From: Chloroflexota bacterium
GTDB taxonomy: Bacteria > Chloroflexota > Dehalococcoidia > Lucifugimonadales > Australimonadaceae
Assembly: GCA_022574265.1 (NCBI GenBank)
Contig: JACZSI010000038.1
Span: 1-12,732, forward strand
Length of the DNA: 12,732 nt
Direction of reading: 5' to 3'
Position numbers and translations under genes: made by a program. How positions within the stretch are numbered: position 1 is the first letter of the stretch; each line of letters begins with the position of its first letter. Of the stretch, positions 1 through 5,992 are shown one piece after another. The notes beneath the pieces were generated by a model, which saw nothing but the letters and a program-made list of their open reading frames with translations, was not told the DNA's origin and ran no database searches.

Positions 1-1545
1 GGCCAGCTGGTCGTGTTTGACCTGCGGCGCGACCTGTTCGCCCATCTCCAGCGGCTGTCCATGTCGTTCCACAACCGCAACAAGGTTGGCTCGGTGATGT
101 CGCGGGCGCAGAACGACGTCTATCAACTCCAGGAGTTCATGGACATCTTGGTGACGAGCCTCGCGGATCTGCTCAGCGTGGTCGGCATCCTGGGCGTCAT
201 GCTGGCCTTCAACTGGCGGCTCACGCTCCTCTCGCTGGCGACGCTCCCGGTGCTCATCGTCATCATCGCGGTCTGGCAGCGCTTCGCCCGGCCTGCGTAC
301 TTCCGCGTCCGCGTCGCCATCTCCCGGGTCAACGCCTCCCTGGCCGAGAACCTCGACGGCGTCCGCATCGTCCAGAGCATGAACCGCCAGGAGACCAACT
401 ACGAGCGTTTCGACGAGCTGAACCATCAGCACCTCGACACGAACCTGGTGGCCCAGCGCCTCTCCGCGTCCCTGATGCCGACGGTCGAGGTGTTCATGTC
501 GTTCGGCCTCGCCGCGACGATCGTCTTCGGCGGGCAGATGGTGCTCACCGGGACCATCCTCATCGGGGTGCTCGTCCAGTTCGCCCTCTACATCCAGCGG
601 TTCTTCGACCCGATCCGCATGCTGACGATGCAGTTCACGCAGCTCCAGCGGGCGATGGCGTCCGGCGCGCGGGTCTTCGACCTGCTCGACATCGAGCCGG
701 ACCTGCGCGACGCGCCGGATGCGACCGAGCTCCCCCCGATCGAGGGCGCGGTGCGGTTCGAGAACGTGTCCTTCGGCTACGACCCCGCGAAGCCCGTGCT
801 GCACGACATCAACCTGGACATCGCGCCCGGCCAGACGATCGCGCTCGTCGGCAAGACGGGCGCTGGCAAGACGACGATGGCCGCGCTGCTCTCGCGCTTC
901 TTCGACGTCGGCTCGGGGCGGCTGACCATCGACGGCCACGACGTCCGGGACGTGACGCGCGACTCGCTGGCGCACCAGATGGGCATCGTGCTCCAGGAGC
1001 CGTTCCAGTTCTCCGGCACGATCCGCGAGAACATCGCCTACCGCCACGAGGAGGCGACGGACGAGGACGTGGAGCGAGCGGCCAAGGCCGTCGGCATCCA
1101 CGACCACATCATGAGCCTGCCGGAGGGCTACGACACCGAGATGCAGGAGCGCGGCGCGAACATGAGCGTCGGACAGCGGCAGCTCATCAGCTTCGCCCGC
1201 GCGCTCGCCGCCGACCCACGCATCATCATCCTGGACGAGGCGACGGCGAACGTCGACACGCACACCGAGCGCATGATCCAAGACGCCATCGGCAAGCTGC
1301 TGCACGGCCGCACCGCCGTCGTCATCGCCCACCGGCTGTCCACCATCCGCAACGCCGACCAGATCGTCGTGATGGACCACGGACGGATCGTGGAGCGCGG
1401 CACGCACGACGAGCTCATCGCACTCGGCGGACTGTACGCCAAGCAGTACGAGCTGCACCGGGGGCTGGCGCTCGCCGGCGTGAAGCGGATCGACGCGCCG
1501 GCCAACGAGTTCGACGACGAGCTATCCGAGGCGGCGCCCGCGTAG
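1..1545 (+). CDS. ABC exporter, fused transmembrane and ATPase domains (5' end outside window)
   Basis: Type I (MsbA/MDR-like) ABC half-transporter that would couple ATP hydrolysis to export of an unknown substrate as a dimer in the cytoplasmic membrane. The reading frame is open to base 1 and the first visible residues (GQLVVFDLRRDLF) are mid-family sequence, so the real start lies upstream and the GTG at 13 is internal; the first membrane helices are missing. Visible in order: the rest of the membrane domain to about base 680, then the nucleotide-binding domain. Walker A GKTGAGKTT lies at about 850-876, the Q-loop VLQEPF near 990-1007, the signature MSVGQ at 1162-1176 (variant of LSGGQ), Walker B IIILDEAT from about 1222, the D-loop NVD, and the switch histidine in IAHRLST near 1324-1344. 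All ATPase elements are intact, so it looks functional. It is convergent with the amidase. Type I exporter confidence is high; the substrate cannot be told. Confidence 0.95.
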   Translation, partial: GQLVVFDLRRDLFAHLQRLSMSFHNRNKVGSVMSRAQNDVYQLQEFMDILVTSLADLLSVVGILGVMLAFNWRLTLLSLATLPVLIVIIAVWQRFARPAYFRVRVAISRVNASLAENLDGVRIVQSMNRQETNYERFDELNHQHLDTNLVAQRLSASLMPTVEVFMSFGLAATIVFGGQMVLTGTILIGVLVQFALYIQRFFDPIRMLTMQFTQLQRAMASGARVFDLLDIEPDLRDAPDATELPPIEGAVRFENVSFGYDPAKPVLHDINLDIAPGQTIALVGKTGAGKTTMAALLSRFFDVGSGRLTIDGHDVRDVTRDSLAHQMGIVLQEPFQFSGTIRENIAYRHEEATDEDVERAAKAVGIHDHIMSLPEGYDTEMQERGANMSVGQRQLISFARALAADPRIIILDEATANVDTHTERMIQDAIGKLLHGRTAVVIAHRLSTIRNADQIVVMDHGRIVERGTHDELIALGGLYAKQYELHRGLALAGVKRIDAPANEFDDELSEAAPA

Positions 1546-1551
1546 GGCCGA

Positions 1552-1570
1552 GGGCGCACGCCGTGCACCC
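1552..1570. terminator. Hairpin between convergent genes, candidate bidirectional terminator
   Basis: GGG-C-GCAC, loop GCC, GTGC-A-CCC: a 7-pair stem with one internal C/A mismatch and a 3-base loop. It lies between the exporter stop (1543-1545) and the amidase stop codon (1571-1573), so it is placed correctly to end both transcripts. There is no T-run on either side, so intrinsic termination is uncertain. Confidence 0.4.
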
Positions 1571-2911
1571 CTACACCGGCGGGCTGAGACGCACGCCGAG
1601 GGCCTGCTCGGCCCAGTGCGCGACGCGCAGCAGCTTCGCCTCCTCGAACGGAGCGGCGGCGAGCTGCATGCCCAACGGCAGGCCGTTGCTCGCCAGCCCG
1701 ATGGGGACCGTGATGCTCGGGAACCCCGTGTAGCTCCAGGCGCTCTGGAAGCGCGTGTCGCCGGTGGACGTCAGATCGCGCGGCGCCGGGCCGGACGCGG
1801 TCGGCATGAGCAGCACGTCGACGCGCTCGAACGCCGCCCTGGCGAGGCGCTGCATCGTCCGCCGGAACGCGGCTGCGGCGACGTACGCCGTCGCGGCGTG
1901 GGCCTGGCCACGCCGGATGTAGTCGGTCAGCTTCGGGCCGTAGAGGTGCTCGTTGCCGGGGAAGAGCGCCGCGTGCGTCGCGGCCGTCTCCGTCTCCATC
2001 ATCACCCGGTGGTGCGCGTACGCCTCGCCGAAGTCGATGCCTGGGTCGGCCTCGTGCACCTCGGCGCCGGCGCGGGCCAGCTCCTGTGCCACGTCCTCCA
2101 TCTTCAGGCGTGTCTCGGCGTCGGACTCGTCGGCGAACCACGTCCGCAGCAGGCCGATGCGCGGCGGGCCGCCCTTGCCGATCGCCGCCGAATAGGCGTC
2201 GACGGGCTCCTCGGCGCTGTCGGGGTCGGCGGCGTCGTGGCCGGCGAGGACATCGAGGACCGCGGCCGCGTCCGCGACCGTGCGCGTCAGCACGCCCACG
2301 TGGTCGAAGGAGTCCGCGAGCGGCGCGACACCGAGCCTGCTGATGCGGCCGAACGTCGGCTTGAGGCCGACGACGCCGTTGTAGGCGGCGGGCCGGAGCA
2401 CCGAGCCGACGGTCTGCGAGCCGAGCGCGAAGGGCACCATGCGGGCCGCGACGGCGACGCCGGAGCCGGTGCTCGACCCGCCGGGCGTGTGCTCGGCGCC
2501 CCACGGGTTCAGGCTGGGCGCCGGGTCGCCGTCGGCGAACTCGGTCGTGTGCGTCTTGCCGAGCAGGACCGCGCCGGAGCCCTTGAGCAGCGCGACGGAC
2601 GCCGCGTCCTTCTCGGGCACGCGGTCGGCCCAGAGCTTGGAGCCGGCGGCGGTGCGGATGCCCGCGGTGTCGAAGATGTCCTTGGCGCCGAAGGGGACGC
2701 CGTGCACCGGGCTCTCGGGCCCGGCGTGGCGCTCGGCCTCACGCGCCGCGGCGAGCGCCTGCTCGGGGACGAGCGTCGCCCAGGCCACGAGCGTGGGCTC
2801 GAGCGCCTCGATACGGGAGAGCAGCGACTGGACGAGCTCGACGGGGGAGAGGTCGTGCGCGCGGATCGCGGCGGCGGCCTCGGTCACGGACAGCTCGAAG
2901 GGGTCGGCCAC
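1571..2911 (-). CDS. Amidase-signature family amidohydrolase
   Basis: Serine amidase of the amidase signature (AS) family, which hydrolyses C-N bonds of amides using a Ser-cisSer-Lys triad; GatA, fatty acid amide hydrolase and bacterial aryl/alkyl amidases belong here. The 446-aa length is normal. The triad can be assigned as Lys77 (GAKDIFD), Ser146 (cis-Ser in GGSSTGS) and nucleophile Ser170 (TVGSVLRPA); the 24-residue Ser-Ser spacing fits my memory of FAAH. The usual TDTGGS is SQTVGS here, a variant form, but the nucleophile is kept, followed by GVVGLKPT. The GTG start at 2911 is chosen because the N-terminus then reads like the family (LSVTEAAAAIR...LSPVELVQSLLSRIE). It starts 7 bases after the 44-aa gene's stop, so it is probably co-transcribed and perhaps translationally coupled. 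No gatB or gatC is nearby, so this is likely a catabolic or detoxifying amidase rather than GatA. Substrate unknown. Confidence 0.9.
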   Translation of the reverse strand: MADPFELSVTEAAAAIRAHDLSPVELVQSLLSRIEALEPTLVAWATLVPEQALAAAREAERHAGPESPVHGVPFGAKDIFDTAGIRTAAGSKLWADRVPEKDAASVALLKGSGAVLLGKTHTTEFADGDPAPSLNPWGAEHTPGGSSTGSGVAVAARMVPFALGSQTVGSVLRPAAYNGVVGLKPTFGRISRLGVAPLADSFDHVGVLTRTVADAAAVLDVLAGHDAADPDSAEEPVDAYSAAIGKGGPPRIGLLRTWFADESDAETRLKMEDVAQELARAGAEVHEADPGIDFGEAYAHHRVMMETETAATHAALFPGNEHLYGPKLTDYIRRGQAHAATAYVAAAAFRRTMQRLARAAFERVDVLLMPTASGPAPRDLTSTGDTRFQSAWSYTGFPSITVPIGLASNGLPLGMQLAAAPFEEAKLLRVAHWAEQALGVRLSPPV

Positions 2912-2918
2912 GCGGGGC

Positions 2919-3053
2919 TTACCGCTGGTTCTTGGTGAAGCCGAAGCGGATCTTGAGTCCGTTGCGCTTCACGTCCTGCTTGTTGACCTGCTCGATGAAC
3001 TCGGCGGTCGTCAACGGCTTCTTCGGTGTCTTTGGCTTCTTGGTGGTGGCCAT
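2919..3053 (-). CDS. Small basic orphan protein, 44 aa, upstream of amidase
   Basis: I do not recognise this protein. ATG at 3053 is preceded by AGGAG with 7 bases between (AGGAGATCCCC-ATG) and by an extended -10 promoter element, strong evidence that it is translated. The N-terminus is lysine/threonine/proline rich (MATTKKPKTPKKPLTT), followed by a predicted short amphipathic helix (AEFIEQVNKQ) and a basic tail (KRNGLKIRFGFTKNQR). There is no signal peptide or membrane segment. It stops 7 bases before the amidase GTG, so the two form a likely operon in which ribosomes may pass from one to the other. The basic, apparently partly disordered sequence could bind nucleic acid or be a leader-type peptide; neither can be shown. 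A longer reading frame extends upstream to 3407 but overlaps the opposite-strand gene and lacks support. Confidence 0.65.
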   Translation of the reverse strand: MATTKKPKTPKKPLTTAEFIEQVNKQDVKRNGLKIRFGFTKNQR

Positions 3054-3071
3054 GGGGATCTCCTGGCAGGA

Positions 3072-3080
3072 AGTATACCA
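3072..3080 (-). promoter_or_regulatory. Extended -10 promoter element for the 44-aa gene and amidase
   Basis: On the minus strand the bases read TGG-TATACT: a TGn extension followed by a hexamer matching TATAAT at five of six positions. No good -35 hexamer is present 16-18 bases upstream, which extended -10 promoters can tolerate. Transcription would start about 13 bases before the AGGAG-ATG start at 3053, giving a short leader. A CCTGG/CCAGG inverted repeat (3062-3066 and 3078-3082) straddles the element and could be an operator, but 5-base arms occur by chance. Confidence 0.45.
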
Positions 3081-3091
3081 GGGGCCGTGGA

Positions 3092-3100
3092 TGCTACACT
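3092..3100 (+). promoter_or_regulatory. Extended -10 promoter element for the 136-aa / RelE-like pair
   Basis: TGC-TACACT, a TGn extension with a -10 hexamer matching TATAAT at four of six positions. No recognisable -35 is present. The start point would be near 3107, about 50 bases ahead of the GTG at 3156. It sits only 14 bases from the opposing minus-strand element, so polymerase could probably not occupy both at once. Confidence 0.35.
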
Positions 3101-3155
3101 TGGTCTTGTGGCGATCCGGAAACGCGTCTAGGGACGGACCCAAGGGAGGCCGGCA

Positions 3156-3566
3156 GTGCAAGTACCAGCCGATGCGCTGCAGTCGCGCGTCGTCGAATCC
3201 ATCACCAAGACGGCCAAGCATTTTCAACTGGAATGCGAGATTGACACGCGGCGCGGTTTCGTCAACGACATAGTCGACGTTATCCTTGCCAGGCAAGGGA
3301 AAAAGGCCTTCGCTGTTATCACATACGAGGCCGCCATCAATGCAACAACGGACGACTCCGACCTTCGGAAGGCGTTTGGGCAGGCTCTGGAGCGGTTGGA
3401 GACCCACCCCTCCGAGGTCCTACTGGTAACCCCGTTCGGGTGCAAATGGGCGCCCCTCGAGGAGGGGTTCGCTGGATTCGAGAGCCCGGACGAATGGATC
3501 CGCTACGAGGACTTAGCGGCCATCGAGGAAGGTGATAGGTACGCCGAGCGCCTCCGTCTGCGATAA
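3156..3566 (+). CDS. Unrecognised 136-aa protein, first gene of a low-GC two-gene cassette
   Basis: No family recognised. The GTG start at 3156 is chosen because AAGGGAGG (3142-3149) lies 6 bases upstream. The protein appears soluble and mixed alpha/beta: an N-terminal helix (about residues 7-22), a strand pair around DIVDVILA and KKAFAVITYE, a long helix (SDLRKAFGQALERLE), a strand (SEVLLVTPF), then an acidic C-terminal helix. The order helix, acidic strand (VDV), strand, helix, strand loosely recalls the PD-(D/E)xK nuclease-like fold, but the canonical E-x-K is not visible, so this is only a fold guess. It is followed after 5 bases by an 80-aa RelE/ParE-like gene, making it a candidate partner or antitoxin, though it does not look like Phd, ribbon-helix-helix or AbrB antitoxins. 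Two hand-counted lines inside it are 53-57% GC against more than 70% in neighbours, suggesting horizontal acquisition. Confidence 0.75.
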   Translation: MQVPADALQSRVVESITKTAKHFQLECEIDTRRGFVNDIVDVILARQGKKAFAVITYEAAINATTDDSDLRKAFGQALERLETHPSEVLLVTPFGCKWAPLEEGFAGFESPDEWIRYEDLAAIEEGDRYAERLRLR

Positions 3567-3571
3567 CCAGG

Positions 3572-3814
3572 ATGAACCTGTTCCTGTTCTACAGCCCAAC
3601 TGCCCTTAGGTACTGGCTCTATGGGCTACCGCAATGGCAACGCGAGCGGGTGGCCGAAGCAACTACCGCTCTGCTCTATCAACCTCGCCCCGGCGCAGCC
3701 ACCCTCATCAGCGGAGCCACCTACTTCCTATTCGCAGGTGACCGTCGAGTGGTCTACCGCATTTACGAGGACGACGCCGGAGCCGACGTCTCCGTGGGAG
3801 TCCTGCGCGTATAG
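3572..3814 (+). CDS. Small RelE/ParE-superfamily-like protein, possible toxin
   Basis: 80-aa basic protein whose layout resembles RelE/ParE toxins (mRNA-cleaving or gyrase-targeting partners of type II systems): N-terminal strand (FLFYSPTAL), helix with LP...RERVAEATTALL, a P-R-PG turn, then a C-terminal hairpin, GDRRVVYRIYEDD and DVSVGVLRV, where family members often read GdyRvvYri...v.vlrVgHR. It stops just after LRV, so the usual terminal basic/His residues are absent; it may be a shortened or inactive member. The ATG start at 3572 follows the 136-aa gene's stop by 5 bases with only a weak CCAGG ribosome site, so translation may be coupled. It is convergent with the phosphatase gene, 10 bases away, with no clear terminator between. 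The toxin assignment is moderate; being a real gene is more certain given the operon spacing. Confidence 0.6.
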   Translation: MNLFLFYSPTALRYWLYGLPQWQRERVAEATTALLYQPRPGAATLISGATYFLFAGDRRVVYRIYEDDAGADVSVGVLRV

Positions 3815-3824
3815 GACCACCCGC

Positions 3825-4445
3825 CTAGAGCAGGTGGCCGACGTCGTTCCACGCCGTCAGCGTCGAGAAGCCGTCATCGTGCCGGATGACCGAGACGCTG
3901 GCCGGCAGGAGGCCGCGCATGCGCCAGAAGGCCTCCGGCGGCAGGCCGAGCAGGCCCACGGCCAGCGCGCGCAGCGCTCCGCCGTGGGAGACGACGAGCG
4001 CGTCCTCGTCGGGGTGGCCCGCCTCCAGCTCGCGGGCGAACTCGCCCAGGCGCTCGAGCAGCTCCCGGAACGACTCGCCGCCCTCCGGCTTCAGGTCGAG
4101 GTCGTGGTAGGCCCCCTCCACGCCATGCAGCTCGCCCGTGGAGGCGCGGACCTCCTGCCAAGGAGCGCCTTCGAGCTCGCCGTAGGCGACCTCGCGGAGG
4201 GACGGCCGGAGCAGCACGTCCGGCCTGGGCTCGGATAGCCGCGCGACGATGATCCGGGCGGTCTCGTGCGCCCGAGTCAGGTCGCTGGTGTACACGGCGC
4301 CGAAGCGGCAGCCGGCGAGCCGCTCCGCGGTGCGCGCCGCTTGCTCCCGGCCCGCGTCGCTCAACGGGATGTCCGTCTGCCCCTGTATCCGCTCCTGCGC
4401 GTTCCACTCCGTCTCGCCGTGGCGCACCAGGTACCAGTGCGCCAT
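3825..4445 (-). CDS. Histidine phosphatase family protein (phosphoglycerate-mutase-like)
   Basis: Branch-1 histidine phosphatase, 206 aa, the usual length for GpmB/CobC-like enzymes. A phospho-histidine intermediate would form on His9 of the RHGET motif (residues 8-12). Other active-site residues are visible: Arg58 in SDLTRAHETA, the acid Glu85 in LREVAYGELEG, the GGES loop (122-125) and His154 in VVSHGG. No signal peptide, so cytoplasmic. It begins 2 bases after the EutA stop codon, with no independent strong ribosome site, so it is probably translated by coupling with EutA. In B12 biology CobC/alpha-ribazole phosphatase belongs to this family, and adjacency to the reactivase of a B12 enzyme makes a cobalamin-related role tempting. 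The sequence alone does not separate CobC from broad-specificity phosphatases, so I give no gene symbol. Confidence 0.9.
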   Translation of the reverse strand: MAHWYLVRHGETEWNAQERIQGQTDIPLSDAGREQAARTAERLAGCRFGAVYTSDLTRAHETARIIVARLSEPRPDVLLRPSLREVAYGELEGAPWQEVRASTGELHGVEGAYHDLDLKPEGGESFRELLERLGEFARELEAGHPDEDALVVSHGGALRALAVGLLGLPPEAFWRMRGLLPASVSVIRHDDGFSTLTAWNDVGHLL

Positions 4446-4447
4446 GC

Positions 4448-5929
4448 CTACGCCGAGCCGGGAAAGACCAGCGACTTGATGACGACCGGCACCGCGCCCG
4501 AGGACGGGATCAGCTCGCCCACGTCGACGTAGTCGAACTCGCGCAGCTCGATGCCGTCGATGGACACGACCGGGCTCGCGAGGCCCAGCTCCTCGCGCAG
4601 GTGCAGGCCGACCAGGCCGCCGACGTCGCCGTCGCTCACCAGCACCAGCGGGTTGCCCGCGTCCAGCACAGGCTGCATGGCCCGCACGACGCCGCGGCAG
4701 AAGCCGTCGAGCCGGGCGAAGGTCGCCGAGCCGCCCCAGTGCACGGCGAGCGCCACGGGCGAGGTTGCTCCGACGAGGTCGAGCCTCCTCAAGCCGCGCA
4801 CGATGCCGTCGGCGACGGCCGCGGGGTCGATGACGTCGGCCGTGAGGTCGACCTCCGGCGTGACGACGGGGACGTTGCGGACGGGGACGGCGTCGAGCGG
4901 CGAGATGAAGATCGTGCTGCCGCTGACCTGGATGGTGTACTGCGACGCGCCGATGACGGTCGCCCGTATCCCCGCTGCCGGGACCATCACCATGGCCCCC
5001 AGCTTCGTAACGCGGGCCTTCACCTCAACGGCGAGCTGCGGGCCGAGGTCCCCGAACCCATCGCGCTCGCGGCCGTAGATGAACTCCGAGACGCCGCCGG
5101 AGAAGATGACGGTGTCGACCTTGCCCCGGAACGCCAATGGCGGCAGCCGTAGCAGCGCCTTGGTCTCGGCCGAAATCTCGCCCAGGCTCACGACCTCCTC
5201 GATCCGCCCGGCCATGACGGAGGCGACGGCCGCCATGTCGTCCTCGGTGAGCTTGGAGCCGACCTCGGCCGCGACCCCGGCCTCGGTTGCGTGCGTGCGG
5301 CCGGCGGCCTCGATGCGCGTCACGACGCCCGCGCCGTCGAAGGCGAGCAGCCGCGCGCCGGCGTCGATCGAGGTGACCTCGAGCACGACGCCGGCCCGGC
5401 AGATGGCGACCTTGGTCGTGCCGCCGCCGACGTCGATGTTCATCACGACGCCGCCGCTGCGGCCGGACTCGGCGACGGCGCCCGAGCCGTGGGCGGCCAT
5501 CGTCGCCTCCATGCCGTCGCCCGCACTTACCGCCACGAACTTGCCGGCGTCGGCCGCGAACAGCTCGCCGATCGCGCGCGCGTTGCTCCGCAGCACGGCG
5601 ACGCCCGTGAGGATGAGCGCGCCGGTGTCGATCTCGTCGCGGGTGAGCCCCGCGGCACGGTACTGGCGGTCGATGAAGGCGCCGAGCGCGTCGGCGTCGA
5701 TGGTCGCGCCGTCGTCGACGTACGGCGTCAGCAGGATCTCCGACTCGCGGAGCACGGTGCGCTTCACGATGACGTAGCGGGTGTTCTGGCGCTCGAGCTC
5801 GAGGCGCGAGAAGACGAGGTGGGAGGTGGACGATCCGATGTCCACGCCGACGCTGGTCAGCGTGATCTCATCCTCTTCGAGGATGGAGCGGCCGGCGCTG
5901 GTGAACCCCTCCTGGGACGCGTGGGTCAT
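4448..5929 (-). CDS. eutA: EutA, ethanolamine ammonia-lyase reactivating factor
   Basis: EutA is the ATP-dependent chaperone-like factor that exchanges damaged cobalamin out of coenzyme-B12 ethanolamine ammonia-lyase (EutBC). At 493 aa it is near the length of enterobacterial EutA. It has the actin/Hsp70-like ATPase signature: phosphate-1 VGVDIGSSTSHLVFSRLEL (from residue 27), phosphate-2 NIDVGGGTTKVAI (164-176), adenosine-type SGGVSEFIYG (277-286), then RATVIGAS and the family motif VSGSTIF (to about 341). The C-terminus DYVDVGELIPSSGAVPVVIKSL matches the EutA ending closely as I remember it, and separates it from MutL-type mutase reactivases. The ATG at 5929 has a GAGG ribosome site 4 bases upstream. 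An acidic N-terminal extension of about 25 residues precedes the ATPase core. It is followed 2 bases later by the phosphatase and preceded by an MFS transporter. No eutB, eutC or microcompartment genes are visible, so the client enzyme is unknown. Confidence 0.93.
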   Translation of the reverse strand: MTHASQEGFTSAGRSILEEDEITLTSVGVDIGSSTSHLVFSRLELERQNTRYVIVKRTVLRESEILLTPYVDDGATIDADALGAFIDRQYRAAGLTRDEIDTGALILTGVAVLRSNARAIGELFAADAGKFVAVSAGDGMEATMAAHGSGAVAESGRSGGVVMNIDVGGGTTKVAICRAGVVLEVTSIDAGARLLAFDGAGVVTRIEAAGRTHATEAGVAAEVGSKLTEDDMAAVASVMAGRIEEVVSLGEISAETKALLRLPPLAFRGKVDTVIFSGGVSEFIYGRERDGFGDLGPQLAVEVKARVTKLGAMVMVPAAGIRATVIGASQYTIQVSGSTIFISPLDAVPVRNVPVVTPEVDLTADVIDPAAVADGIVRGLRRLDLVGATSPVALAVHWGGSATFARLDGFCRGVVRAMQPVLDAGNPLVLVSDGDVGGLVGLHLREELGLASPVVSIDGIELREFDYVDVGELIPSSGAVPVVIKSLVFPGSA

Positions 5930-5932
5930 GGT

Positions 5933-5960
5933 GCCTCGATGGGGCGGGATGGGGCGAGGC
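5933..5960 (-). promoter_or_regulatory. Inverted repeat in the EutA leader covering its ribosome site
   Basis: On the minus strand GCCTCG (5960-5955) pairs with CGAGGC (5938-5933) across a 16-base C-rich loop. The 3' arm contains the GAGG that serves as the EutA ribosome binding site, 4 bases before its ATG, so folding would hide it. The stem is short and its regulatory role is inferred. The loop also holds a doubled GGGGCG (plus strand). Confidence 0.3.
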
Positions 5961-5963
5961 CGG

Positions 5964-5972
5964 AGTCTAGCA
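5964..5972 (-). promoter_or_regulatory. Possible extended -10 element ahead of EutA
   Basis: The minus strand reads TGC-TAGACT in the 63-base gap between the MFS stop and EutA. The same hexamer TAGACT occurs in the promoter ahead of the bicupin. There is no matching -35, so this is weak. If used, transcription would begin near 5957, inside the hairpin's first arm, and release the ribosome site. Confidence 0.25.
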
Positions 5973-5992
5973 CGCGCCCCCCGGCGGGGAGC

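Noticed and set aside
1571..2911. Amidase as GatA of the tRNA-Gln amidotransferase
   Set aside because: No gatB or gatC neighbours and a variant SQTVGS nucleophile region; a general amidase is more likely.
1616..2938. 440-codon plus-strand frame opposite the amidase
   Set aside because: Arg/Ala/Gly/Val-rich shadow frame typical of very high GC DNA; the minus strand carries a clear amidase with its catalytic triad.
3054..3407. Upstream extension of the 44-aa gene to give a 162-aa protein
   Set aside because: Would overlap the opposite-strand 136-aa gene and both promoter elements; the AGGAG-ATG at 3053 is a far better start.
5977..5989. CCCC-GGC-GGGG hairpin after the MFS stop as a terminator
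   Set aside because: Only four pairs in a C/G run with no U-tract; common by chance at this GC content.
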